Positions 1 to 7,669 of a stretch of 27,847 bases of DNA are shown here, piece after piece. Made by a program: the position numbers and the translations under genes. The number at the start of each line of letters is the position of its first letter. The first letter of the stretch is position 1. Below the pieces are notes generated by a model, which had not been told where the DNA came from, made no database searches, and saw nothing but the letters and a program-made list of their open reading frames with translations. Origin of the DNA: JAMCRM01 sp041685075 (GTDB lineage Bacteria > Acidobacteriota > Terriglobia > Bryobacterales > Bryobacteraceae). The DNA is taken from NCBI GenBank assembly GCA_041685075.1, contig JAWLGN010000037.1, positions 1 through 27,847 on the forward strand, given 5' to 3'.

Positions 1-1
1 G

Positions 2-418
2 GACAACGAGACCACCTGGCTCGACTGGGACCTGCTGGAGACCAACGCCGACGTGTTTCGCTTCTTCAAGCGGATGATCGCCTTCCGCAAGGCCCACCCA
101 TCGCTGGGCCGCAGCACTTTCTGGCGCGGAGACATCGCGTGGTACGGCGCTACGGGGGCGCCCGACCTGTCGTTCGATTCGCACTCGCTGGCCTGGCTGT
201 TGCGCGGCGCCTCGGCGGGCGACCAGGACATCTACGTGATGATCAACGCCTGGTGGCAGCCGCTGGAGTTCACCATCCAGGAGGGCAGCGCGCAGGAGTG
301 GCGGCGGGTGGTGGATACCGGACTGGCCAGCCCGGAAGATATCTCCGACCCCGCCCCCATCAGCAGCACCGGGTACACGCTGGGGCCGCGCTCGGTGGCG
401 ATATTCGTGCGCGGCTGA
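2..418 (+). CDS. glgX: Glycogen debranching enzyme GlgX, C-terminal part (5' truncated by window edge)
   Basis: The frame is open from base 2 to a TGA at 416-418, giving 138 residues with no start in the window. It begins DNETTWLDWDLLE, matching the conserved end of the catalytic barrel in GlgX/isoamylase-type GH13 debranching enzymes (DNE..WLDW). The helix FRFFKRMIAFRKAHPSL and a small C-terminal beta domain follow (INAWWQPLEFTIQ, ending in GPRSVAIFVRG). The family removes alpha-1,6 branches from phosphorylase-trimmed glycogen in the cytoplasm. TreX or isoamylase-like maltodextrin debranching is the alternative, since the catalytic residues lie outside the window. The next gene has its own promoter, so the two are probably not one operon. 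Confidence 0.85.
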   Translation, partial: DNETTWLDWDLLETNADVFRFFKRMIAFRKAHPSLGRSTFWRGDIAWYGATGAPDLSFDSHSLAWLLRGASAGDQDIYVMINAWWQPLEFTIQEGSAQEWRRVVDTGLASPEDISDPAPISSTGYTLGPRSVAIFVRG

Positions 419-535
419 GGGGCGGCGGGGCCGCTTTGGTGCGGTGTTCGTGCGCGGTTGACGGGCCGCGGCGGCCGGTCTTGGGCCTTCCCTCACAGGA
501 TTTTCTTCGGATTGCCCCTTTCTTAATATGTATCC

Positions 536-563
536 TTGACTTTTTCTGAATCCTCCATACTAT
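536..563 (+). promoter_or_regulatory. Putative sigma70-type promoter of the first TonB-dependent receptor
   Basis: TTGACT (536-541) and TACTAT (558-563) are separated by 16 bases. This predicts a transcript start near 570 and a leader of about 60 nt before the ATG at 631. It lies in the 212-base gap after glgX, which is otherwise unremarkable apart from a short GC-rich inverted repeat at 464-476 with no T-tract. The first twelve bases, TCCTTGACTTTT (533-544), recur at the promoter of the efflux operon (3703-3714). Confidence 0.5.
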
Positions 564-630
564 TGACCCAGGGGTGTGAACGGGGCGACGGCGAAGCTTT
601 GTGCGTCGATCGCCATTCAGGAGGGATGCG

Positions 631-3600
631 ATGACGGTGAGGATTCCGCTTTTCGTGAGGTTGCTGGGTTGGGGGCTTGGATCGCTGCTTTTCGCGCAGG
701 TCGATAGGGCCACCCTTACCGGCACCATTACCGATTCCAGCAGCGCCGCGCTGGTTGGCGCCCGAATCACGGCCGTCCATCAGGGGTCCGGGTTGAAGCG
801 CGAGGCAGTGGCGCAGACAAACGGAAATTACGTACTGCCGCAACTGCCGATCGGCATTTACGATGTCACTATCGAGGCCCCGGGTTTCAAAGGCGTGCGC
901 CATGAAAACGTGGCGTTGCAGGTTGGCCAGATCCGTACCCTGGACGTGGAGCTTGCGGTGGCTCCGGCGACGACGCAGATCGAGGTGATTGACGCGGCCG
1001 TCGCGCTGGACCAGTCGTCGGCCGAGTTGGGATCGGTCATCCAGTCCAGCCAGATGCAACAACTTCCGGTGAACGGGCGGCACTGGGCCGGGCTGATGCT
1101 CACGGCGCCGGGCGCGATCAATACGGGCGACGGCAGCCAGGGTTCCACGCGTTTCGTCGGACGGGCCAACGACGACAATAACTGGACCTTCGACGGCATC
1201 GATAACACGGCCATCAAAGACCCCACTTACGGCGCCAACACCCGGCTGGTGGTCAGCATGGACTCGATCGCCGAGTTTCGAGTAAGTTCCTCGCTCTACT
1301 CCGCGGAATCCGGCAGCGCGTTGGGAGGACAGGTCCACCTGGTTTCCAAGAGCGGATCCAACGCGTTTCATGGCGGCGTGTTCGAGTATTTTCGCAACAG
1401 CGCCCTCGATGCCCGTACTGTTTTCGACGGCCCGGAACTGCCGCCGTTCCGGCTGAATCAGTTCGGCGGCAATCTCGGGGGCCCCATCAAGCGCAATAAG
1501 GCCTTCTTCTTCGCCAATTTTGAAGGCCTTCGCCAACGGCAGAGTTCCACGTTCACGAACCAGGTTCCGAGTGCCGCCTTGCGCAGCAGTGTTCTTGCCG
1601 CCTCACCGGAGTTAAGAGGTGTTATCGAAGCCTACCCGGTGGGCGACCGGCCCACGGGCGATCCGAACGTCGACGACATCGTCCGGCAGTTCTCCCGTAA
1701 AGGCACCGAAAACAGCGGGATGGTGCGGGTGGACTACAACCTGTCGGACCGCACGACGATGTTCGGAAGATACAACACCAACGATGCCTTGTTATCCGAT
1801 CCCGCGGGAATCCGGGATATCTACCAGAACGAGGAAGCCGCCCGGACCCACAATGCCGTGCTGCAGGTGCAGCGGACGTTCGGCCACTCGACGGTGAACG
1901 AGACGCGCCTGGGCCTGAATCGCAATCCGCGGGTCGAAAGAGATACCGGCATCTTTCTCGAGAGTTTTTCCATACCCGGGTTGACGGAACTCCCCACCAC
2001 GGAGTCGCAGTCGGAAATCGGCACCACGTTCTCCCTGATCAACAATCTCAGTCTGTTCAGGGGCCGCCATAACCTGAAGTTCGGCGGCGAAGTGCGGCGA
2101 ATCCACGTGAACACCGGCTGGACACCCTCCATTGACGTGGATTTCGCGACCATTCAGGACTTCATCGGCAACCGCGTGGACGAGATCGATATCGACGAGG
2201 GACTGCCCATGGCCGGCGGGCGCCGCACTTATTATTTCGGCTACGCGCAGGATGAGATCAAGGTCCGTCATAACATGACCCTCAATCTCGGCGTCCGTTA
2301 CGAGTATTATACGGTGCTCAGAGAAGTCAACGACCGGTTATTGGTGTTCGACACCGGGATTGGGGATTTCGCCGCTATCGGAACGCCGGCGTATTTGCCG
2401 GACCGTAATAACTTCGCTCCCCGGGTAAGCCTGGCGTGGGCCCCGGGATTCCTCAAGGAGAAGACCGTCATCCGGGCGGGCTATGGGATGTACTACGGGC
2501 CGGGCCAGGTGGACGACGTCATGGCCGGGATCGAGAGCACGGAGCAGAGTTTCAGCCTCACGGCCGCGGATCTTCCCGGTTTGTCGTACCCGATCGCCCC
2601 GTTTATCGGGGCGGCCCAATCCGAGGGCCGTACGCCACGTCACCTGCTTCCGCATCGCAGGGACATGTATGCCCAGCACTGGGGCCTTTCGGTCGAGCAG
2701 CAGTTGCCCGCCACGTTCACGATGCAGGTCGGGTACAACGCGAATAACGCTCACAAGATTCTCTCCCGAACCTATATCAACGTCCTCATTCCGGGCACCA
2801 ACCGGCGCCCCTGGCCCGCCTTCGGCCGGATCGACAGCAAGGAATCCGCCGGCAACGGCACCTTCAACGCCCTGCAGGTTTCGCTGAAACGCCGGATGAC
2901 CGGCAGCCTACAGTGGCAGACCGAGTACATGTGGAGCCATGCCATCAATGACGCCGCAATCGGGGGAGGCGAATCGGCGGCGCCCCAGAACATCAGCGAC
3001 CGCAGGGCCGAAAAGGGAGACAGCCAGTACGATATCCGCCACACCATCACGACCAACATGGTCTGGCAACTTCCGTTTGGGCCGGGAAGGCCGTTTCTCC
3101 GCGGAGGATTCGGCGGGAAGGTCCTGGGCGGCTGGGAGTTGAGCATGATTCACTCCGCCCGGACGGGACGAGGCATCAACATCGCCATCACGCGCTCGGC
3201 AAGAGACCTGCCGGATGGCAACACCAGTAACCAGCGTCCGAACCTGGTGCCCGGCGTGCCCATTTACCCGGAGAACCAGACCATCCACAACTGGTTGAAC
3301 CGGGATGCCTTCGCTGTTCCGGCGCCGGGCACGTGGGGCAATCTCGGAAGGTTCATCGCGCGCGGACCGGGCGTGAACCAGGTCGATCTGAGCCTGCAGA
3401 AGACCGTGAGTATCCGGGAGAGCCAGCGGCTGGCATTCCGGGCGGAGTTCTTCAACCTGTTCAATCGTCCTCATTTCGGGCTGCCGGCCGCAAACATCTC
3501 CGCGGCATCGGCCTTCGGGCGCATCACGTCGCCGGCGAACCGCACGGTCGGCACCGGAACGGCGCGGCAGATTCAGTTTATGGCCCGGTACATGTTTTAA
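631..3600 (+). CDS. Oar-like TonB-dependent receptor with carboxypeptidase-regulatory N-domain
   Basis: A 989-residue outer-membrane protein. I chose the ATG at 631 over the in-frame GTG at 601 because AGGAGGG (619-625) sits 5 bases before it and a signal peptide starts there (MTVRIPLFVRLLGWGLGSLLFA). Residues about 24-110 form a carboxypeptidase-regulatory Ig-like fold (ATLTGTITDSSSAALVGA, then NGNYVLPQLPIGIYDV). Next come a TonB plug region (LPVNGRHW, TFDGIDNTAIKD) and a long beta-barrel rich in aromatic strand repeats, ending in the terminal Phe typical of BAM substrates (QIQFMARYMF). This type is greatly expanded in Acidobacteriota and is presumed to import oligomeric or bound substrates. 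There is no SusD-like partner and no clear TonB box, so the substrate cannot be named. It appears to be transcribed alone. Confidence 0.9.
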   Translation: MTVRIPLFVRLLGWGLGSLLFAQVDRATLTGTITDSSSAALVGARITAVHQGSGLKREAVAQTNGNYVLPQLPIGIYDVTIEAPGFKGVRHENVALQVGQIRTLDVELAVAPATTQIEVIDAAVALDQSSAELGSVIQSSQMQQLPVNGRHWAGLMLTAPGAINTGDGSQGSTRFVGRANDDNNWTFDGIDNTAIKDPTYGANTRLVVSMDSIAEFRVSSSLYSAESGSALGGQVHLVSKSGSNAFHGGVFEYFRNSALDARTVFDGPELPPFRLNQFGGNLGGPIKRNKAFFFANFEGLRQRQSSTFTNQVPSAALRSSVLAASPELRGVIEAYPVGDRPTGDPNVDDIVRQFSRKGTENSGMVRVDYNLSDRTTMFGRYNTNDALLSDPAGIRDIYQNEEAARTHNAVLQVQRTFGHSTVNETRLGLNRNPRVERDTGIFLESFSIPGLTELPTTESQSEIGTTFSLINNLSLFRGRHNLKFGGEVRRIHVNTGWTPSIDVDFATIQDFIGNRVDEIDIDEGLPMAGGRRTYYFGYAQDEIKVRHNMTLNLGVRYEYYTVLREVNDRLLVFDTGIGDFAAIGTPAYLPDRNNFAPRVSLAWAPGFLKEKTVIRAGYGMYYGPGQVDDVMAGIESTEQSFSLTAADLPGLSYPIAPFIGAAQSEGRTPRHLLPHRRDMYAQHWGLSVEQQLPATFTMQVGYNANNAHKILSRTYINVLIPGTNRRPWPAFGRIDSKESAGNGTFNALQVSLKRRMTGSLQWQTEYMWSHAINDAAIGGGESAAPQNISDRRAEKGDSQYDIRHTITTNMVWQLPFGPGRPFLRGGFGGKVLGGWELSMIHSARTGRGINIAITRSARDLPDGNTSNQRPNLVPGVPIYPENQTIHNWLNRDAFAVPAPGTWGNLGRFIARGPGVNQVDLSLQKTVSIRESQRLAFRAEFFNLFNRPHFGLPAANISAASAFGRITSPANRTVGTGTARQIQFMARYMF

Positions 3601-3639
3601 CGCCGGGCGACCGCAGCAAGATCCTCAAACCGCGTAGGG

Positions 3640-3663
3640 ACCGGGGCCGGCGGCGGCCCTGGT
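3640..3663 (+). terminator. Strong GC hairpin after the first receptor, possible terminator
   Basis: Bases 3640-3649 pair with 3654-3663 to give a 10-bp stem (one G-T pair) around a GCGG loop, 40 bases after the receptor stop codon and upstream of the efflux-operon promoter. No T-run follows, so it is not a classic intrinsic terminator. It could be a U-tract-less terminator or an RNA 3' end stabiliser. Confidence 0.4.
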
Positions 3664-3706
3664 GTGCGGCTTGGCGCAAGATTTCCCTGGCCGGGAACGG
3701 GCGTCC

Positions 3707-3735
3707 TTGACTTTTCTTCAATCATACGTATGATT
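3707..3735 (+). promoter_or_regulatory. Promoter overlapped by a palindromic operator, efflux operon
   Basis: TTGACT (3707-3712), a 16-base spacer, and TATGAT (3729-3734) form a near-consensus promoter. The -10 box lies inside the perfect 16-bp palindrome AATCATACGTATGATT (3720-3735). The expected start point, about 7 bases after the -10, falls on the A of the regulator's ATG at 3741, implying a leaderless transcript. Consistent with this, no Shine-Dalgarno sequence precedes the ATG. A TetR dimer bound here would block RNA polymerase, so autorepression of the whole operon is the natural reading. The sequence elements are visible; their function is inferred. Confidence 0.65.
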
Positions 3736-3740
3736 AAATC

Positions 3741-4421
3741 ATGCGTTTGAATCGAGGGCCTACGGCGACCCGGGAGCCGGCGGACACCAAGGAGCGGATC
3801 CTGGCCGCCGCGGAGCGCATGTTTTCCCGGCAAGGCTACGCCGCCTCTTCGCTCAGGAGCATCATCGCGGACGCGGGGGTGAACCTGGCGGCGGTTCACT
3901 ATCACTTCGGCTCCAAGGAGGAACTGCTGCGAGCCGTGGTGCACCGCCGGGTGGGGCCGGTGAACGAGGAACGGCTGCGGCTCCTGGACGAATACGAACG
4001 CGCGGCCCGGGGCAAGCGGCTGCCGGTGAGAAAAGTCCTGGAAGCTTTCCTGGCCCCGGCCATCCGGCTGTCGCGCGAACCGGATGGCGCGGCGATGGTG
4101 CGGATGGTGGCGCGGCTGTACATCGAGGACGCGCTGGGCGAGCTGGCGCAGCACGAATTCGGCGAGGTGATCGAGCGTTTCAACGCGGCGCTGCGCCGGT
4201 CCCTGCCGGAGCTGCCGGAACGCGAGCTGCTGCTGCGCACTTACCTGGGGATGGGGGCGGTGGCGCTGGCCATGCGCGGTCCCCAGACCTTTCCGGGGCC
4301 CCTTTCCGAGCAGTTGAAGGACGCCGGCGAGGCCGAGATTCTGCGGGGATTGTTGGATTTTTTGAGCGCGGGTTTCAGGGCCCCGTGGCGTCGGGGCAGG
4401 GGGTCTCGATGCGCGTCCTGA
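3741..4421 (+). CDS. TetR-family regulator, CecR (YbiH)-like, of the efflux operon
   Basis: A 226-residue protein. Residues about 16-64 form a TetR helix-turn-helix (TKERILAAAERMFSRQGYAA, then the recognition part VNLAAVHYHFGSKEELLRAV). The rest resembles the CecR/DUF1956 C-terminal domain (VHRRVGPVNEERLRLLD), which binds ligand and dimerises. In E. coli, CecR controls the ybhG efflux operon; here the equivalent genes follow directly in the same transcript, with the next ATG overlapping this gene by 13 bases. The start has no ribosome-binding site and coincides with the predicted transcription start. The basic tail (RRGRGSRC) is probably a by-product of that overlap. Repression through the 3720-3735 palindrome is likely. 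The inducing ligand is unknown. Confidence 0.88.
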   Translation: MRLNRGPTATREPADTKERILAAAERMFSRQGYAASSLRSIIADAGVNLAAVHYHFGSKEELLRAVVHRRVGPVNEERLRLLDEYERAARGKRLPVRKVLEAFLAPAIRLSREPDGAAMVRMVARLYIEDALGELAQHEFGEVIERFNAALRRSLPELPERELLLRTYLGMGAVALAMRGPQTFPGPLSEQLKDAGEAEILRGLLDFLSAGFRAPWRRGRGSRCAS

Positions 4422-5728
4422 CGGTGTTGCTTGTGGCCGCGGGCGCGCTGGCCGCCCAGCAGGCTCCGCTCGAGATCGACCTACGCCGCGCGGTCGAACT
4501 GGCGCTGGCGCCGGAGGGCAGCGCGCGTTTGCAGATCGCCGCAGAAGCGCTGCGGCAGGCCGAGGCGCGCTCCCGCCAGGCCCGCGGCGCGCTGCTGCCC
4601 AATCTCGACGCCGGGGTCTCTTACCAGAACCTTACCCGCAACCTGGAGGCCCTGGGGGTGCGTTTCGAACAGCCCATCGCGGGCTTCCAGTTCCCCAAGA
4701 AAGTGGGGCCGTTTAACGTCTTCGACGCGCGAACCAGCGGCACCCAGAACATCTTCGATTTCAGCGTCATCCGGCGTTATCAGGCTTCGCGCGCGGGCAT
4801 CGGGGCGGCGCGCGCGGAGACGGAGAACACGGAGGAACAGATCGCCGCGAACGTAGCGCGCGCGTACCTGGCGGTGCTGCGGGCCGACGCGGAGCTGGAA
4901 GCGGTGCGCGCCAACATCGAGCTGGCCGAGGAAATCTATGAAGAGGCCGTGCGGGTGCGGGCGGCGGGCACCGGCACGGGCATCGAGGTGACGCGCGCGC
5001 GCGTGCAGCTCGCCAACGAGCAGCAGCGGCTGTTGGTGGCGGAGAACGAGCGCCGGAGGGCGGCCCTCCTGTTGCTGCGCGCCATGGGGATGCGGCTGGA
5101 CACCGAGATCGAGCTGACCGGGCGGCTGGAGTACGTCCCGGTGGATCCCGTCACCTTGGAACAGGCCCGCGCGGCGGCGCTCGAGGAGCGGCCGGATCTG
5201 CGCTCCCAGCAGCAGCGCGAGGCCACTGCCCGGCTGGCGGCGAGCGCCGTGGCGTTCGAGCGTCTGCCCAGCCTGGCGGCCTTTGCGGACTACGGCACCA
5301 TCGGTACCGGCATCAGCAACGCCTTCCCCACCCGGGCCTACGGGCTGAGCCTTCGGGTGCCGGTCTTCGACGGCGGGCGGCGCGACGCACGCCGGGCCGA
5401 GGCGGCCTCCGAATACCGCCAGGAGCGCGTGCGCACGACGGATTTGGAGGACCAGATCGAACTGGAGATTCGGGTGTCGCTCGACGGGCTGGCCTCCGCC
5501 GAACGGCAGGTGAAGGTAGCGAACGAGGGGCTGGAGCTGGCCGGGAACGAATTGGCGCAGGCGCGCCGGCGGTACGCGGCCGGAGTGGCCACGGGCCTGG
5601 AGGTGACCGACGCGCAGGCGCGCCTCGAGCGCGCGCGCGACAACCTGAACGCGGCGTTGTTCAACCACAACCTGGCGCGGATCGACTTGGCCCAGGCCAC
5701 CGGCACGGTTCGCCGGACGATCCGGTAG
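4409..5728 (+). CDS. TolC-family outer-membrane efflux channel
   Basis: A 439-residue protein. The ATG at 4409 is preferred to the GTG at 4385 because a cleavable signal peptide starts exactly there (MRVLTVLLVAAGALAAQQ) and a G-rich stretch with GGGGCAGGGGG lies upstream. Two internally repeated TolC halves are visible, each with long Ala/Glu/Arg helices that build the periplasmic tunnel (AARAETENTEEQIAANVARA, and later LELAGNELAQARRRYAAG followed by TGLEVTDAQARLERARDNL). The trimeric family forms the exit duct for tripartite pumps. Its position between the regulator and the membrane-fusion gene makes it the dedicated outer-membrane partner. In E. coli the related Ybh system borrows a TolC encoded elsewhere. 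Confidence 0.9.
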   Translation: MRVLTVLLVAAGALAAQQAPLEIDLRRAVELALAPEGSARLQIAAEALRQAEARSRQARGALLPNLDAGVSYQNLTRNLEALGVRFEQPIAGFQFPKKVGPFNVFDARTSGTQNIFDFSVIRRYQASRAGIGAARAETENTEEQIAANVARAYLAVLRADAELEAVRANIELAEEIYEEAVRVRAAGTGTGIEVTRARVQLANEQQRLLVAENERRRAALLLLRAMGMRLDTEIELTGRLEYVPVDPVTLEQARAAALEERPDLRSQQQREATARLAASAVAFERLPSLAAFADYGTIGTGISNAFPTRAYGLSLRVPVFDGGRRDARRAEAASEYRQERVRTTDLEDQIELEIRVSLDGLASAERQVKVANEGLELAGNELAQARRRYAAGVATGLEVTDAQARLERARDNLNAALFNHNLARIDLAQATGTVRRTIR

Positions 5729-5771
5729 CGCCGGCGCGGGGCCCGGAGAGAGAAACGGAGTTAGTGCTCAT

Positions 5772-6941
5772 ATGAACAGGAAGTTGCTCATACCCGTCGT
5801 GGTGGTTGCGGCCGCGGCGGCCGGCTGGCTGGTGTGGAGAAACCTCGGCAACAACAACGACCGCATTCTGATATCCGGCAATATCGAGCTGACCGAAGTG
5901 GACATTGCCTTCAAGACGGCGGGCAAGCTGGTGGAGCGCGCGGTGGCGGAGGGCCAGGAGGTGCAGGCGGGGCAGGTCGTGGCCCGGCTGGACCGGGAGC
6001 AGTTGGAGCGGCAGCGGGAGGCGCAGTTGGCGGCGCTGGCGGCGGCCGAGTCGCAGTTGGCGCAGGCGCGCACGGCGGCGCGCTGGCAGAAAGAAGCGGT
6101 GGCCGCCGATCTCGAGGCGCGGCGTGCCGAGTTGGGGGCTGCCGGGGCGCGCCTCCAGGAACTGCGCGCCGGCTCGCGCCCGCAGGAGATCCGGGAAGCC
6201 CGGGCCGCTGTAGCCGCCGCGCGCAGCGAGTTCGAACGCGCCAGCAGCGACTGGGAGCGCGCCCAGGTGCTCTACAGCAACGACGATATCTCGACGGCGC
6301 AGCGCGACCAGTTTCGCGCCCGCTTCGAGTCCGCGCAGGCGGCGCTGCGCCAGGCCGAGCAGCGCGCCTCCCTGGTGGAAGCCGGGCCGCGCACCGAAAC
6401 CATCGAAGCCGCGGCCTCCCAGGTGGCCCGCGCGCGCGCCGCAGTGAAAGCGGCGGAGGCGAATGCCCTCGAGGTGCGGCGGCGCGAGCAGGAGATTGCG
6501 GCGCGCCAGGCGGAGACCGAGCGCATCCGCGCCCAAATCGCGGTCATCGACCAGCAGCTTGCCGATACCGTGGCGGTCTCCCCGATCTCCGGGGTGGTGC
6601 TGGTGGAAGCGGCCGAGCCGGGCGAGGTGGTGGCGCCCGGCACGCCCGTGCTTACCGTGGGGGACATCGACCGCCCCTGGCTGCGCGGTTACATCACCGC
6701 CACCGACCTCGGGCGGGTGAAGATCGGGAACCCCGTACGGGTGTCGACCGATAGTTTTCCGGGCAAGACCTACAACGGGCGGGTGAGCTTCATCGCTTCC
6801 GAAGCCGAGTTCACGCCCAAACAGATTCAGACCCGGGAGGAGCGCGTGAAGCTGGTGTACCGGGTGAAGATCGACGTGGAGAACCCCGGGCGCGAGCTGA
6901 AGAACAACATGCCGGCCGATGCCGAGATCCTGGTGCGATGA
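5772..6941 (+). CDS. HlyD/YbhG-like periplasmic adaptor (membrane-fusion protein)
   Basis: A 389-residue protein. An N-terminal transmembrane anchor (about residues 5-22) is followed by a half-lipoyl segment (GNIELTEVDIAFKTAGKLVE), a very long alpha-helical hairpin of Ala/Arg/Glu/Gln heptads (about 70-270), the second lipoyl half (VSPISGVVLVEAAEPGEVV) and a beta-barrel. The C-terminal motif AEFTPKQIQTREERVKLVYR is characteristic of YbhG-type adaptors. These link an inner-membrane ABC transporter to a TolC channel. A GGAG (5757-5760) lies 11 bases before the ATG, and the stop overlaps the next start by 4 bases (ATGA). The 43-base gap from tolC, the largest inside the operon, contains the GC palindrome GCGCCGGCGC at 5728-5737. 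Confidence 0.9.
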   Translation: MNRKLLIPVVVVAAAAAGWLVWRNLGNNNDRILISGNIELTEVDIAFKTAGKLVERAVAEGQEVQAGQVVARLDREQLERQREAQLAALAAAESQLAQARTAARWQKEAVAADLEARRAELGAAGARLQELRAGSRPQEIREARAAVAAARSEFERASSDWERAQVLYSNDDISTAQRDQFRARFESAQAALRQAEQRASLVEAGPRTETIEAAASQVARARAAVKAAEANALEVRRREQEIAARQAETERIRAQIAVIDQQLADTVAVSPISGVVLVEAAEPGEVVAPGTPVLTVGDIDRPWLRGYITATDLGRVKIGNPVRVSTDSFPGKTYNGRVSFIASEAEFTPKQIQTREERVKLVYRVKIDVENPGRELKNNMPADAEILVR

Positions 6942-7669
6942 TGGAGCCGATCATCCGTACCCGCGGCTTGACGAGGCGCTTCGGAGACCTGGCGGCGGTG
7001 GAGGACCTGACGCTCGAAGTGGCCCCGGGGGAGATCTTCGGGCTGGTGGGGCCGGACGGCGCCGGCAAGACCACCACGCTGCGGCTGCTCTGCGGGCTGC
7101 TCGAGCCTACCGCCGGCGAGGCCATGGTGGCGGGCTACGACGTGGCGCGCGATCCGCAACGGGTGAAGGACCACATCGGCTACATGGCGCAGCGCTTCGG
7201 CCTCTACGGCGATCTCACCGTGGAAGAAAACATGGCCTTCTATGCCGATTTGTTCGGCATCGTGGGACGCGAGCGCGACGATCTCTCGCAACGCCTGCTG
7301 GCCATGACCCGCATGGAGCCCTTCCGCACGCGGCAGGCGGCCAGGCTCTCCGGCGGCATGAAGCAGAAGCTGGCGCTGATGTGCACTTTACTGCATCGCC
7401 CCCGCATCCTGTTTCTGGACGAACCCACCAACGGCGTGGACCCGGTTTCGCGCCGCGATTTCTGGGCCATTCTCTACCAACTCCTGAAGGACGGCATCAC
7501 CATCTTCATGACCACCGCCTACCTGGACGAAGCCGAACGCTCGAACCGGGTGGGGCTGATGCACCGCGGCCGGATGATCCGCTGCCAGGCGCCGGAGGAG
7601 CTGAAGCGCGGCGCCGCGTCGCTGGAGGATGCCTTCGTGGCGCTGATCGGGGAGGCGGAGCGCGGATGA
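6938..7669 (+). CDS. ABC transporter ATPase, equivalent to the N-terminal half of YbhF
   Basis: A 243-residue nucleotide-binding subunit. Walker A is GPDGAGKT (38-45), the Q-loop Gln is about 85, the signature is a canonical LSGGM (137-141), and Walker B with its catalytic Glu is ILFLDE (157-162). The usual H-loop histidine is Ala194 (MTTAYLDEAE). From memory, the N-terminal domain of E. coli YbhF also has the GPDGAGK variant and lacks this histidine (STSYLDEAE), so this gene corresponds to that half as a separate polypeptide. The C-terminal tail, ending EDAFVALIGEAE, is shared with the next ATPase. It starts inside the stop of the adaptor gene and ends inside the next start, both ATGA overlaps. 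It powers export together with the following ATPase. Confidence 0.9.
   Translation: MMEPIIRTRGLTRRFGDLAAVEDLTLEVAPGEIFGLVGPDGAGKTTTLRLLCGLLEPTAGEAMVAGYDVARDPQRVKDHIGYMAQRFGLYGDLTVEENMAFYADLFGIVGRERDDLSQRLLAMTRMEPFRTRQAARLSGGMKQKLALMCTLLHRPRILFLDEPTNGVDPVSRRDFWAILYQLLKDGITIFMTTAYLDEAERSNRVGLMHRGRMIRCQAPEELKRGAASLEDAFVALIGEAERG

Noticed and set aside
464..476. GC palindrome GGCCGCGGCGGCC after glgX as a terminator
   Set aside because: The stem is only about five pairs with a three-base loop and no T-tract; such motifs are expected by chance at this GC content.
523..1536. 337-codon - strand frame over the first receptor
   Set aside because: Antisense to conserved receptor sequence, rich in Arg/His/Gly with no recognisable domain; it also overlaps the predicted promoter.
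4481..5668. 395-codon - strand frame over the tolC-like gene
   Set aside because: Exact antisense of the TolC repeats, with Arg/His/Gln-rich composition and no domain.
5728..5737. GCGCCGGCGC palindrome between tolC and the adaptor gene
   Set aside because: It is short, overlaps the stop codon, and has no loop; internal promoter or terminator function is not supported.
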